A stretch of 64,000 nt of DNA, taken from an uncultured Lachnospiraceae bacterium. Its GTDB lineage: Bacteria > Bacillota > Clostridia > Lachnospirales > Lachnospiraceae. The DNA lies in contig UQLY01000013.1 in the NCBI GenBank assembly GCA_900542015.1, positions 28,321-92,320 on the forward strand, written 5' to 3'. The notes under the pieces were generated by a model. It saw only the letters and a program-made list of their open reading frames with translations, searched no databases and was not told where the DNA came from. Both the position numbers and the translations under genes were made by a program. This document shows positions 8,599 to 16,593 of the stretch, piece by piece; position 1 is the stretch's first letter; each line of letters starts with the position of its first letter.

Positions 8599-11130
8599 AT
8601 GAAAAAGGGATTGATAAAAGGAATTGTCTGTTTCGTAACGTTTATGGTGTCGCTGTTTGTGATCAGCGCCGTTATGAACAGAGGAAATACGGATATTACC
8701 ATGGAAATGAGCGCGGCGTCCTATCCGCTTGTGTATATCAATTATGAAGGAGAACATATTAACTGCCTGCACGGATACAGTAACGAAATGGACGTTTCGT
8801 TTATGCGGGATACGGTAACGCCTTTGGGAGAGGACCGGAAAATCTCCCTGTATATTGATAAATTTAACAGCGATATTGCCTCTCTGTCTTTTGAGGTGCG
8901 CTCCACGGACGGAGAGAGGCTGATTGAAAATTCCGAGATCTTTAATTATAAGGAAAAGGACGCGGGAATTTCCGCGGACGTGGTTATTAAGGATCTGATC
9001 GAACAGGACACGGAATATGAGTTTATCGTTCTTGTGGAGACGGCGGAAGGAAAGACGCTGCGGTATTATACCCGCATTATTCAAAGAAGCGAAAATCATG
9101 CGGGAGAAGAAATCCGTTTTGTACAGGATTTCCATACGAAAACCTTTGACAAAGATGCGGCAAGGGATTTGACAAAATATCTGGAGACCGATGAAACCGG
9201 GGATAACACCTCGTACAGTTATGTGAATATCCACAGCAGTTTTTCCCAGCTTACCTGGGGGGATTTGAAGGTGAAAAAAATCTCGGAACCGCAGATTTAC
9301 GTCACGGAATTTTTTTCACAGACGATGCGTGTGAAAATGACCTATTTTGTATCGGTAACGACCGAAGAGGGCGAAAAAAGATGCAGAGTGGAGGAATTTT
9401 ACAGACTCCGTTACGGAACGCAGAGAATTTATCTGTTGGATTTTGAGAGAACCATGAACGAAGTGTTTGAAATGGATATAGAGGCGTTTAATAAAAATAA
9501 GCTGGATCTGGGTATCCGAAGCGCTGATGTGGAAATGATGGAGAGCGAGGATGGCGGTGTTTTTGCCTTTGTATCGGAGAACAGACTGTTTTGCTACAAT
9601 TCCACAAGCAACCGATTCGCGCAGCTGTTTGGTTTTTATGAAAAGGATCACGAGGACGAAAGGACCTTTTATGACCAGAATGATATTCGCATTTTGAACG
9701 TGGACGAGACGGGAAACGTACAGTTTATGGTATACGGTTATATGAACCGCGGCACCCACGAGGGAAATATGGGCATTGCGGTCTATTTCTATAACAGCGT
9801 GCTCAATACCATTGAGGAGGAAGTGTTTATTCCTTATGACAAATCCTATGCGGTGCTTGCCAGCGATTTGCAGCAACTGACTTATCTTAACAGCAGCAAC
9901 GAGCTGTTCCTCTATCTGGGCGGCAGTATCTTTTGCGTGCACCTCGAGGAAAACAGCTACGAGACGGTCGCGGAAAACCTTCCTCAGGGGAGTCTCAAGG
10001 TATCCCAATCGAACCGGATGGCGGTATGGCCGGAAGGAGAGGATTTAAACAGGAGCACAAGTCTGGCGTTGATGAATTTAAACAGCCGCAGTATTTCTAC
10101 GGTAGAGGCGGGAAGCGGAAATTATATCCGCCCCCTGGGATTTATGGAGGAAGATTTGATTTACGGGCTTGTCAGGGCGTCGGATATCTATACGGACAAT
10201 GCGGGCAGCATTTTAATGCCGATGTTTCGCATCAGTATTTGCAGCGGTTCGGACAATACGGTTACGATGAACTATGAAAAGTCCGGAATTTATGTGACGG
10301 ATATCAGTATTGAGGACAATCAGATCAATCTGGAACGGGTTAGCAGAGATGCGGAGAGCGGGACCTATGTTTCCGTCGTTTCGGATCAGATCATGAGTGC
10401 GGAAACCGGATTAGCGGGTGAAAACGTGGTGGAATTGGCGGCGACCGAGGCTAGGGAAACGATTGTGCAGATTGCGGCAAAGGGAACCATTGAGACAAAG
10501 TCACTGAAATTTTTGACGCCGAAAGAGGTCATGTATGAAGGCGGGCATGAGATGGTGTTCGGTTATCCTGAGCAGACGGAGCATAAGTATTATATTTACG
10601 GGGCGGACGGAATAACCGGAGTGTATTCCAGTCCCTCGGAAGCGATTATCTCGGCGGACGAAACGGCGGGAACAGTCATCAACGAGGCGGGCGATTATGT
10701 GTGGGTCAAAGGAAACCGCGTAACCCGCAATCAGATAATGAAGATCGAAGGAACCGCAGCGGATGAGGAAAATTCCTCCCTTGCCGTATGCCTGAATACG
10801 ATGCTTGGGGCGGAAGGCATTACCCGCAACAGCCAGTATATGCTGGACCAGGGGCAATCCGTACTCTCCATTCTGGAAGAGCAGATGCCGGAAGCGGAAA
10901 TACTGGATTTAAGCGGATGCAGCCTCGATTCCGTACTCTACTACGTCAACAGGGACATTCCGGTCATGGCGATCTTAAAGGATAAAAGCGCGGTGCTGAT
11001 CGTAGGCTTTAACGAACTGAATACGGTCATTATGGACCCTGCAACCGGCACGATTTATAAAAAGGGAATGAATGATTCGACGCAGTGGTTCCAGGAGAAT
11101 GGGAATCAGTTTATAGCGTATATACGATAA
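8599..11130 (+). CDS. Membrane-anchored extracellular protein with C39-like C-terminal domain
   Basis: 843 residues from the ATG at 8599, chosen over the GTG at 8584 because AAGGA (8590-8594) is well placed for it and it does not overlap the upstream gene. Residues about 4-24 form one hydrophobic segment (signal anchor), so most of the protein is outside the cell. The bulk is beta-rich with no family I can name. The last ~110 residues look like a papain-fold C39-like domain ('SLAVCLNTMLGAEGITRNS', later 'SAVLIVGFNELNTVIMDPATG'). The usual catalytic His before the VGF strand is not present (Lys-Ser-Ala-Val instead), so the fold may be kept without peptidase activity. Confidence 0.65.
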   Translation: MKKGLIKGIVCFVTFMVSLFVISAVMNRGNTDITMEMSAASYPLVYINYEGEHINCLHGYSNEMDVSFMRDTVTPLGEDRKISLYIDKFNSDIASLSFEVRSTDGERLIENSEIFNYKEKDAGISADVVIKDLIEQDTEYEFIVLVETAEGKTLRYYTRIIQRSENHAGEEIRFVQDFHTKTFDKDAARDLTKYLETDETGDNTSYSYVNIHSSFSQLTWGDLKVKKISEPQIYVTEFFSQTMRVKMTYFVSVTTEEGEKRCRVEEFYRLRYGTQRIYLLDFERTMNEVFEMDIEAFNKNKLDLGIRSADVEMMESEDGGVFAFVSENRLFCYNSTSNRFAQLFGFYEKDHEDERTFYDQNDIRILNVDETGNVQFMVYGYMNRGTHEGNMGIAVYFYNSVLNTIEEEVFIPYDKSYAVLASDLQQLTYLNSSNELFLYLGGSIFCVHLEENSYETVAENLPQGSLKVSQSNRMAVWPEGEDLNRSTSLALMNLNSRSISTVEAGSGNYIRPLGFMEEDLIYGLVRASDIYTDNAGSILMPMFRISICSGSDNTVTMNYEKSGIYVTDISIEDNQINLERVSRDAESGTYVSVVSDQIMSAETGLAGENVVELAATEARETIVQIAAKGTIETKSLKFLTPKEVMYEGGHEMVFGYPEQTEHKYYIYGADGITGVYSSPSEAIISADETAGTVINEAGDYVWVKGNRVTRNQIMKIEGTAADEENSSLAVCLNTMLGAEGITRNSQYMLDQGQSVLSILEEQMPEAEILDLSGCSLDSVLYYVNRDIPVMAILKDKSAVLIVGFNELNTVIMDPATGTIYKKGMNDSTQWFQENGNQFIAYIR

Positions 11131-11159
11131 TTAGAATGAAAAGGGGATGAGAAGGGGAC

Positions 11160-11330
11160 GGCTGTCAGCGGCTGGGAAACGAACAAAGCAGAGTATCACG
11201 GAAACACGCTTGCGCTCTGCAAGGACGCAGCGGGCGCATAAGATTGCAAAAGACGCAATCTAAGCGCCGGCGTCCTTGCAAAGGTTTCCTTTGATACTCT
11301 GCTTTGTTCGTTTCCCAGCCGCTGACAGCC
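11160..11330 (+). repeat. Structured palindromic element, copy A (terminator position)
   Basis: Perfect 39-base-pair inverted repeat (11160-11198 with 11292-11330) enclosing a 93-base core, followed by TGTTTTTC. The core starts CACGGAAACACGCTT, contains three further stacked helices with loop AAAAGAC, and ends AAAGGTTTCCTTTG. The core is shared with copies B to F, while the outer stem is unique to this locus. It begins 30 bases after the stop of the 843-residue gene and likely ends its transcript. Confidence 0.85.
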
Positions 11331-11419
11331 TGTTTTTCGGACCTTTTTAATATGATGTATATTAGCTGATGGCATACCGGCTGATTGTATATTGACTGTA
11401 TCGGGGAAGTATGATTCAG

Positions 11420-11593
11420 GGAGCCTCCGCATTTATATTGATCAATTTATATATCGATCAAAGGAAACCTTTATAAAAACACCGGTACTTAATCCGCGTA
11501 TTTTGCGGATTTATGTACCGCTGCGTTTTTATAGAGCGAAAGCGTGTTTCCGTGAGCGATATATAAATTGATCAATATAAATGCGGAGGCTCC
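11420..11593 (-). repeat. Structured palindromic element, copy B (3' of queT)
   Basis: Perfect 37-base-pair outer stem (11420-11456 with 11557-11593), again unique to this locus. The core reads in the queT (minus) direction: CACGGAAACACGCTTTCGCTC, then helices around the AAAATAC loop, then AAAGGTTTCCTTTG. It lies 15 bases beyond the queT stop. Together with copy A it fills 11131-11608, where I see no gene. Confidence 0.85.
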
Positions 11594-11608
11594 TACATTA
11601 CTTCAATT

Positions 11609-12097
11609 TTAAGTACGGAAGAGGATATGGCGGTATTTTTGGAGGAGGAATAAAAGGAGCATTCCCAGGATTCCGCAGGCTAGTACTTCACCGATGCCGA
11701 CGGTCAGCATGAAGAAGGGAATGCCGCCGGGGATTCCGTAAGCATAATGCAGGACAAAAGGGATAATGAGGATATTTGACAAAATAGGGGGAACGGGAGC
11801 GAGCCACTTCCATTTACGGAGAGCATAGGTTCCCAGGGCGCCGAGCAGCGTGGCAAGGCTGCCAAATATAATATCCCAGATGGGCGCGCCGGTCATAAAA
11901 TTGCTCAGTAAACAGCCTATAAAAAGACCGGGAATGGCGGCAGGCGTAAAAAACGGTAAGATGGTAAGAGCTTCGGAAATTCGGAATTGAATGGCGCCGT
12001 TTGCCAGTTGAAAGACATCAATGGCGAGGGTAAGCACCACATAGATTGCGGCGATAACCGCTGACTGCGTGATAAAGTAAGCTTTTTTGTTTTTCAT
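11609..12097 (-). CDS. queT: QueT-family queuosine precursor transporter (ECF S component)
   Basis: 162 residues, about five hydrophobic segments. It has the family signatures 'AAIYVVLTLAIDVFQLANGAIQFRISEALTILPFFTPAAIPGLFIGCLLSN' and 'GAPIWDIIFGSLATLLGALGTY', which I recognise as QueT. These proteins are the substrate-binding S component of energy-coupling-factor transporters and import queuine or preQ1/preQ0. The ATP-binding subunits are usually encoded elsewhere. The start ATG is preceded by AAAGGAG on the minus strand. The structured leader upstream could be a preQ1-type regulator. Confidence 0.9.
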   Translation of the reverse strand: MKNKKAYFITQSAVIAAIYVVLTLAIDVFQLANGAIQFRISEALTILPFFTPAAIPGLFIGCLLSNFMTGAPIWDIIFGSLATLLGALGTYALRKWKWLAPVPPILSNILIIPFVLHYAYGIPGGIPFFMLTVGIGEVLACGILGMLLLFLLQKYRHILFRT

Positions 12098-12240
12098 ATT
12101 TTTTTCTCCTTTAGTTTTGTTTTTCAGTCCGCGCCGCTATGCGCGAACCGAGGTCAGGAAGGTCTCGAACTGACCGTTTTTCCATGAGAGCGTTTTGCAG
12201 CTCTATGGTTTTGCAACGTTGCCAGTGTAGCATAAAGGGA
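12098..12240 (-). promoter_or_regulatory. Structured leader of queT, candidate preQ1-responsive RNA
   Basis: On the minus strand three hairpins precede queT: CCATAGAGC with GCTCTCATGG, GGTCAG with CTGACC, and an 11-bp stem TCGGTTCGCGC with GCGCGGACTGA in which both non-Watson-Crick positions are G-U in the queT sense. The last is followed by an A-rich tail (AAAAACAAAACTAAAGGAG) that runs into the ribosome site, as in class I preQ1 riboswitches. I could not match the rest to a known preQ1 class, so this is a candidate only. Confidence 0.35.
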
Positions 12241-12398
12241 GCAAAAATGCAATGATAAAATAATTTGTCGGAGTTTGGCGGGGAATGGCGGTTAAAACCG
12301 ATTAAATCTTTATAAAACCGGGGGCAAAGCGATTGACTTTTGCGATTCCGTATTTTACCATGAAACATAATAAGAAGTTTGTGAACGGAGGGAAAAGC

Positions 12399-12809
12399 AT
12401 GGATTTTTTAAGTAAGGTATCAGCGAAGGCGGGCGAAACATTTCAGACCATAAAGGATAGTGAAGTAACGAAAAAGGCGAAAAACTATGCGGGCATTCCG
12501 GGACTGCAGGTGCAGGTCGGCAAGTGCGAGAGTTTGATCAAGAAAGCATATGAAGAGATCGGCGAAGCGTATTTTAAGGCGCATGAGCACGAGGACGGCG
12601 GCGAATACGCGGAGAAGTTCGGGATCATTAAGGAAAATATGCAAAAGATCGGTCAGTTGAAAGCCGAGATTGAGGAGAAGAAAAAGGGCGGAGACAATAC
12701 GACCGAGGCAAAGGAAGGAGACGTCTCCATTGAAAAAGTATGTCCGATCTGCGGAAGGACCGTTCCCGACGACGCGGCATTCTGCAGCGTCTGCGGACAC
12801 CAGTTTTAA
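12399..12809 (+). CDS. Zinc-ribbon protein with helical N-terminus
   Basis: 136 residues from the ATG at 12399, which follows ACGGAGGG; upstream in-frame ATGs lack a ribosome site. The N-terminal ~110 residues are charged and helical ('MDFLSKVSAKAGETFQTIKDSEVTKKAKNYAG', 'KENMQKIGQLKAEIEEKKK'). The C-terminus is a zinc ribbon with CPIC at the start and CSVC at the end ('VCPICGRTVPDDAAFCSVCGHQF'). Such proteins are frequent in Clostridia and their role is unknown. There is no membrane segment. Confidence 0.8.
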   Translation: MDFLSKVSAKAGETFQTIKDSEVTKKAKNYAGIPGLQVQVGKCESLIKKAYEEIGEAYFKAHEHEDGGEYAEKFGIIKENMQKIGQLKAEIEEKKKGGDNTTEAKEGDVSIEKVCPICGRTVPDDAAFCSVCGHQF

Positions 12810-12873
12810 CCCCAGCGTCCTCTAACAAAGAGCCGGACCAAGAAAATACAAAAAGGATATAAAAGGATACAAA

Positions 12874-13053
12874 AAAGGGCTGCCACATTTATAATTTTTG
12901 TATCGATCAAAGGAAACCTTTATAAAAACGCCGGTACTTAATCCGCGTATTTTGCGGATTTATGTACCGCTGCGTTTTTATACCCCAAGGGCACAAGTAG
13001 AGCGCAAGCGTGTTTCCGTGATCGATACAAAAATTGATAAACATGACACCCTT
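12874..13053 (-). repeat. Structured palindromic element, copy C (3' of prs)
   Basis: Outer arms about 12874-12908 and 13021-13053 pair with a single bulge; the outermost part (AAAAGGG..) pairs with wobbles valid in the minus-strand RNA. The core reads in the prs direction and matches copy B, except for an extra ~15 bases with a small GCCCTTGGGG-type hairpin between GCGCTCT and the inner stem (about 12983-12998). It directly abuts the prs stop codon. Confidence 0.8.
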
Positions 13054-13054
13054 T

Positions 13055-14239
13055 TTACACTTCCCCTTTTTTATATCTTGCCAGCAAATTCTGAATCCTG
13101 TCGCTGGGATTGAGCAGATCGCTGATGGAAGCGTCATGATTGAGCGTGTCGATAATATAGGCGATATATTTGCTCATATCGCAGTCAATGTAATAAGGTC
13201 TTTCCAAAAGCTCCGGAGTCTGGTAAATCAGATTGGTGGTCAGGATATCGTCGATAAAGCCTTCTTCATATGCCTGATCAAATTTCGCAAGTCCGTTTGT
13301 AAACAGTCCGAAGGTCGCACAGATGAAAATGCGGTTTGCTTTGCGCTTCTTTAGCGCCGCCGCGACTTCCAATACGCTTTCGCCGGAAGAGATCATATCG
13401 TCCACGACGATAATATCCTTGCCTTCCACGCTGGAGCCCAGAAATTCATGGGCGACGATGGGATTGCGACCGTCTACAATCTGCGTGTAGTCCCGGCGTT
13501 TATAAAACATACCCATATCCAGTCCTAATACGTTGGCGATATAAATAGCACGGCTCATACCGCCTTCATCGGGGCTGACAACCATCATATGATCTGAATC
13601 AATCGTCAGATCCCTGACATGGGAAAGAAGCCCTTTGATAAACTGGTAGGCGGGCTGAACGGTTTCAAAACCGTTTAAGGGAATTGCGTTTTGTACCCGG
13701 GCGTCATGAGCGTCAAAGGTAATAATGTTGTCCACGCCCATATTGACAAGCTCCTGCAGGGCGATTGCACAGTCAAGAGACTCGCGGGTACTTCTTTTAT
13801 GCTGCCTGCTTTCATAAAGAAACGGCATAATAACGGTAATTCGTCTTGCCTTTCCGCCGACAGCGGCGATAATACGCTTTAAATCCTGGAAATGATCGTC
13901 AGGAGACATATGATTGGGATGTCCGCATAGGGAATAGGTCAAAGAATAGTTTGCTACGTCTACCAACAGATAGAGATCGGTGCCTCTGACCGATTCTAAA
14001 ATGACGCCTTTTGCTTCGCCGGAACCGAAGCGGGGTACTTTTGCTTTGATTAAATAGGAATCGCGCTGGTAGCCTTTGAAGGCAAGGCTGTCGCTGTGGG
14101 CGTTTTCACGTTCCGTTCTCCAGTCAACCAGATAATTGTTGACCTTTTCTCCGAGAGCCTTACAGCCTTCCAGAGAGATAATTCCCAAAGAGCCTACGGG
14201 AATGGTTTCCAGGTTTCTCATTTCTTCACGTTTGGACAT
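13055..14239 (-). CDS. prs: Ribose-phosphate pyrophosphokinase (PRPP synthetase), long form
   Basis: Makes 5-phosphoribosyl-1-pyrophosphate from ribose 5-phosphate and ATP, feeding nucleotide, NAD, His and Trp synthesis. It has 394 residues, longer than the classic ~315, with an extra N-terminal region of about 70 residues. Key motifs: 'PFLYESRQHKRSTRES' (ATP-side loop), 'FDAHDARVQNAIP' (in place of the usual FDLHA..Q), 'VVSPDEGGMSRA', and the PRPP loop 'DIIVVDDMISSGES'. It is the last of three minus-strand genes dnaD-dnaI-prs, 12 bases from the dnaI-like gene. Confidence 0.9.
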   Translation of the reverse strand: MSKREEMRNLETIPVGSLGIISLEGCKALGEKVNNYLVDWRTERENAHSDSLAFKGYQRDSYLIKAKVPRFGSGEAKGVILESVRGTDLYLLVDVANYSLTYSLCGHPNHMSPDDHFQDLKRIIAAVGGKARRITVIMPFLYESRQHKRSTRESLDCAIALQELVNMGVDNIITFDAHDARVQNAIPLNGFETVQPAYQFIKGLLSHVRDLTIDSDHMMVVSPDEGGMSRAIYIANVLGLDMGMFYKRRDYTQIVDGRNPIVAHEFLGSSVEGKDIIVVDDMISSGESVLEVAAALKKRKANRIFICATFGLFTNGLAKFDQAYEEGFIDDILTTNLIYQTPELLERPYYIDCDMSKYIAYIIDTLNHDASISDLLNPSDRIQNLLARYKKGEV

Positions 14240-14251
14240 GATGAAAGATCC

Positions 14252-15226
14252 TCACTTTCTCTTATCTTGAAATTTCTTTAGCATTCGAATATCTCGTCCC
14301 TCAAATTTACAAAAAGTGAAATGACTGCTGACACGGGAAAAAATTCTTTCCGAATAGCGTCTGTTCAGTTCATCCAAAGTCAGATTCGTAGAAATCAGGG
14401 TGGCTTTCTTTAGCAGATCCCGGTTGTTCAGGCAGGTAAATAAATCCGCCTTTACTCTTTCGCTGATGGCTTCGGTGCCCAGATCATCGATAATCAGAAG
14501 GTCGCATTGGTTAATATCCTCCAGGAAGGAGAAATAAGCGTCCTTATCGTCCTGGAAGCGATAATCCACAAAATTTTTGAAAAATTTATCCGCGCTGTAA
14601 TAGGTAACCGAATGTCCCTGTTCCATCAATTCCTTTGCGATGCAGCAGGATAGAAAAGTTTTACCAGTACCAACATTACCATAAAATACAAGATTTTGGT
14701 AGTCCGAGTTGAAATTTCCCGTAAACTTTTTGCTGACGTTTAAGGCGTTGGCATAGGAAGCGGCTTCCGCTTCGTTGAAATAATCAAAAGAAAGGGTATC
14801 AAAATTCTGTACCGTGATCAGATCAAAAATGCCGGACTGCTCAAATAAAAGTCTGGTCTGCGCCTCGATAAAACAACTGCATTTGGCGCGGCTTTCGGGA
14901 AGAAAGCCCGTATCATGGCACTTTTGGCAGGTATAAATGGGAGCGAGATAATCCTTCGGATAACCCGCGTCCGTCAAAATACGGTCCCTTTTGTCCATCA
15001 GAAGCTCCTCTTTGGTCTTAGCGGCGGTAAAAGCGTCCGTATCTTTGTCCAGGTTCGCCTGCATACGCTGCATACGCAGGCTACGCAGCTCGTCCTCCGT
15101 ATCAAAATAGGCGGGGAGCTTTTGGCGGATCTCCTCGGTGCGTTCCACCTGAATCCTGTGATTTTCCAGGCGGATATTATCGTATTTTTCCATAATGGAA
15201 TCAAATTGCTTGTTGCTCAAACCCAT
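14252..15226 (-). CDS. DnaI/DnaC-family helicase-loader ATPase
   Basis: 324 residues. The N-terminal half has a helical region and a zinc-binding segment 'TCQKCHDTGFLPESRAKCSCF' (four Cys), like DnaI-type loaders. The C-terminal AAA+ domain has Walker A 'GNVGTGKTFLSC', Walker B 'LLIIDDLGTE' and sensor 'LISTNLTLDEL'. Such proteins load the replicative helicase DnaB/DnaC at origins and restart sites. It follows the DnaD-domain gene by 26 bases, and the pair forms a primosome-loading operon. The start ATG at 15226 is the only one that keeps the conserved N-terminal helix. Confidence 0.88.
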   Translation of the reverse strand: MGLSNKQFDSIMEKYDNIRLENHRIQVERTEEIRQKLPAYFDTEDELRSLRMQRMQANLDKDTDAFTAAKTKEELLMDKRDRILTDAGYPKDYLAPIYTCQKCHDTGFLPESRAKCSCFIEAQTRLLFEQSGIFDLITVQNFDTLSFDYFNEAEAASYANALNVSKKFTGNFNSDYQNLVFYGNVGTGKTFLSCCIAKELMEQGHSVTYYSADKFFKNFVDYRFQDDKDAYFSFLEDINQCDLLIIDDLGTEAISERVKADLFTCLNNRDLLKKATLISTNLTLDELNRRYSERIFSRVSSHFTFCKFEGRDIRMLKKFQDKRK

Positions 15227-15252
15227 AAGCGGTACCTCATGTGAATATGTAT

Positions 15253-16308
15253 CTAGTTGCTCAGTAACATTTTTTCCAGCTCGTCATAATCGTAAGAACG
15301 CTGTTGAAAGTCGTTGAAGCCGCCGTCCTTTTTGGAAGGAGAGGCAGGAGCCTTCTGATGAGAAGTATCCAGGGCTTCGATATCCCTGAGGTTTTTGACA
15401 TTGGCGTCATGCCATTTGGTCAGGATCGCGTTGGTATATTGGAAACGGTTGTGATCCGTGGCAAGCACGGCACGTTCGCACGCTTTGAGCACGATGTCGG
15501 TGGAAAAGCCGAACTGCCCGAACCATTTTTTGATATAGGCAACCTCCGGTTCCGTAGGCTCGGCGTTTTTCCCGAGGGCGCGCATAACGCTGTATACCTG
15601 TTTATCGTATTTGGAAGTCCGCAGCTTTGCCTGGCGGACAGTGGATATATGTGCCTCCGCCCAGTCAACGGCTACCTTTTCCATATAGGAAAACTGTTTT
15701 TTGCCCCTGCCTACACAGTATTGGATCAGATAATCGATCAGATCGGTGGAAAAGCCCAGCGTATCATAGATAAAAAGCAGGGTCTCCAGATCGCTGCGGG
15801 ACAACAGCCTGCCCGTATATTGTTCGGCGATAAAAATAATCTGAGAGGTCTCGTTGTTGCTGCGAAAGGCTGCAAGATCGTCTGCGGAAAAAGACGTCCT
15901 GACCGGAGCCGTATTTTTGGAAACAGCAGGCTTTGGCGTTTCCTTTGCAGGCTTGGGATTCTCCGCGGCAAGCTTGGGAGAAAAGGACACAATTTCAGCC
16001 TTGGAGCTCATGGACGGAAAGGGGAGCACATGCACCGCCTTCAGATTCTGCTCGCCGTCATAATCGAGAGAAAGGAGCTTTAACTTTTCCCAGTAACGCA
16101 GCGCGCGCAGTACGTCCTTTTCCGTATAATTAAAGCGGTCGGCAATATCCGAAATGCTAAAGGACAGCTTCGCTCCCGTCATGCGGATCAGATACAGATA
16201 GATTTTAATTTGAGCATCATTGGCGGATACCATATATTCGTCGATAAACTGATTGGATATAATGGTGGCGTCCTGTCCCTGCTCCTGATAAATTGTTAAA
16301 TGAGACAT
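15253..16308 (-). CDS. DnaD-domain primosome protein
   Basis: 351 residues from the ATG at 16308, preferred to 16329 because GGGTGAT precedes it. An N-terminal winged-helix region ('NDAQIKIYLYLIRMTGAKLSFSISDIADRFNYTEKDVLRALRYWEKLKLL') is followed by a Pro/Lys-rich linker (residues about 115-145). Two DnaD-like segments come next ('SDLETLLFIYDTLGFSTDLIDYLIQYCV' and 'EPEVAYIKKWFGQFGFSTDIVLKACERAV'). DnaD/DnaB-type proteins remodel the origin with DnaA and recruit the helicase loader. It is the first gene of the dnaD-dnaI-prs unit, and its upstream region carries the DnaA-box cluster. Confidence 0.88.
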   Translation of the reverse strand: MSHLTIYQEQGQDATIISNQFIDEYMVSANDAQIKIYLYLIRMTGAKLSFSISDIADRFNYTEKDVLRALRYWEKLKLLSLDYDGEQNLKAVHVLPFPSMSSKAEIVSFSPKLAAENPKPAKETPKPAVSKNTAPVRTSFSADDLAAFRSNNETSQIIFIAEQYTGRLLSRSDLETLLFIYDTLGFSTDLIDYLIQYCVGRGKKQFSYMEKVAVDWAEAHISTVRQAKLRTSKYDKQVYSVMRALGKNAEPTEPEVAYIKKWFGQFGFSTDIVLKACERAVLATDHNRFQYTNAILTKWHDANVKNLRDIEALDTSHQKAPASPSKKDGGFNDFQQRSYDYDELEKMLLSN

Positions 16309-16420
16309 CTTATCACCCGGTTTATTCATTCTTTAAAGCAAGTGAAAGTATAGCATAATCGGAGCAAAAATGAAATAGTAAATTTTTCGCGAACCCGCAT
16401 AAAACCTAGATTTTCACAAC

Positions 16421-16593
16421 TTTGTTTAAATTGTGGATAATGTGGATATCAGGTGGACATAATTTAAAAAAATTGTCGATACCACAGGTTGGGCAGGGGT
16501 TTGTCAAGAAAATAAAAATAATTTATGTAAATTAAAATATCCACAACAAAAAGTGGGTAATTTTCACAGGTTTGTTGTGGATATTGTGGATAA
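16421..16593. promoter_or_regulatory. DnaA-box cluster upstream of dnaD
   Basis: Between the dnaD start and the murC stop there are two perfect DnaA boxes (TGTGGATAA at 16432-16440 and 16585-16593). Each is directly abutted by a one-mismatch box, TGTGGATAT (16441-16449 and 16576-16584). A further ATATCCACA is at 16537-16545 and weaker matches are at 16452-16460 and 16552-16560. The middle (about 16500-16540) is very AT-rich. There is no open gene here. The arrangement fits DnaA control of the helicase-loader operon or a DnaA-titration site; an origin is less likely without dnaA/dnaN. Confidence 0.75.

Noticed and set aside
11196..11432. Minus-strand frame of 78 codons, and similar frames at 12898-13113 and 47432-47695
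   Set aside because: All lie over the repeated palindromic elements and share sequence only because the elements are repeated.
16421..16593. DnaA-box cluster as the chromosomal origin
   Set aside because: dnaA, dnaN, rpmH and other usual origin neighbours are absent and no switch of gene direction is centred here. Kept as a regulatory or titration site.
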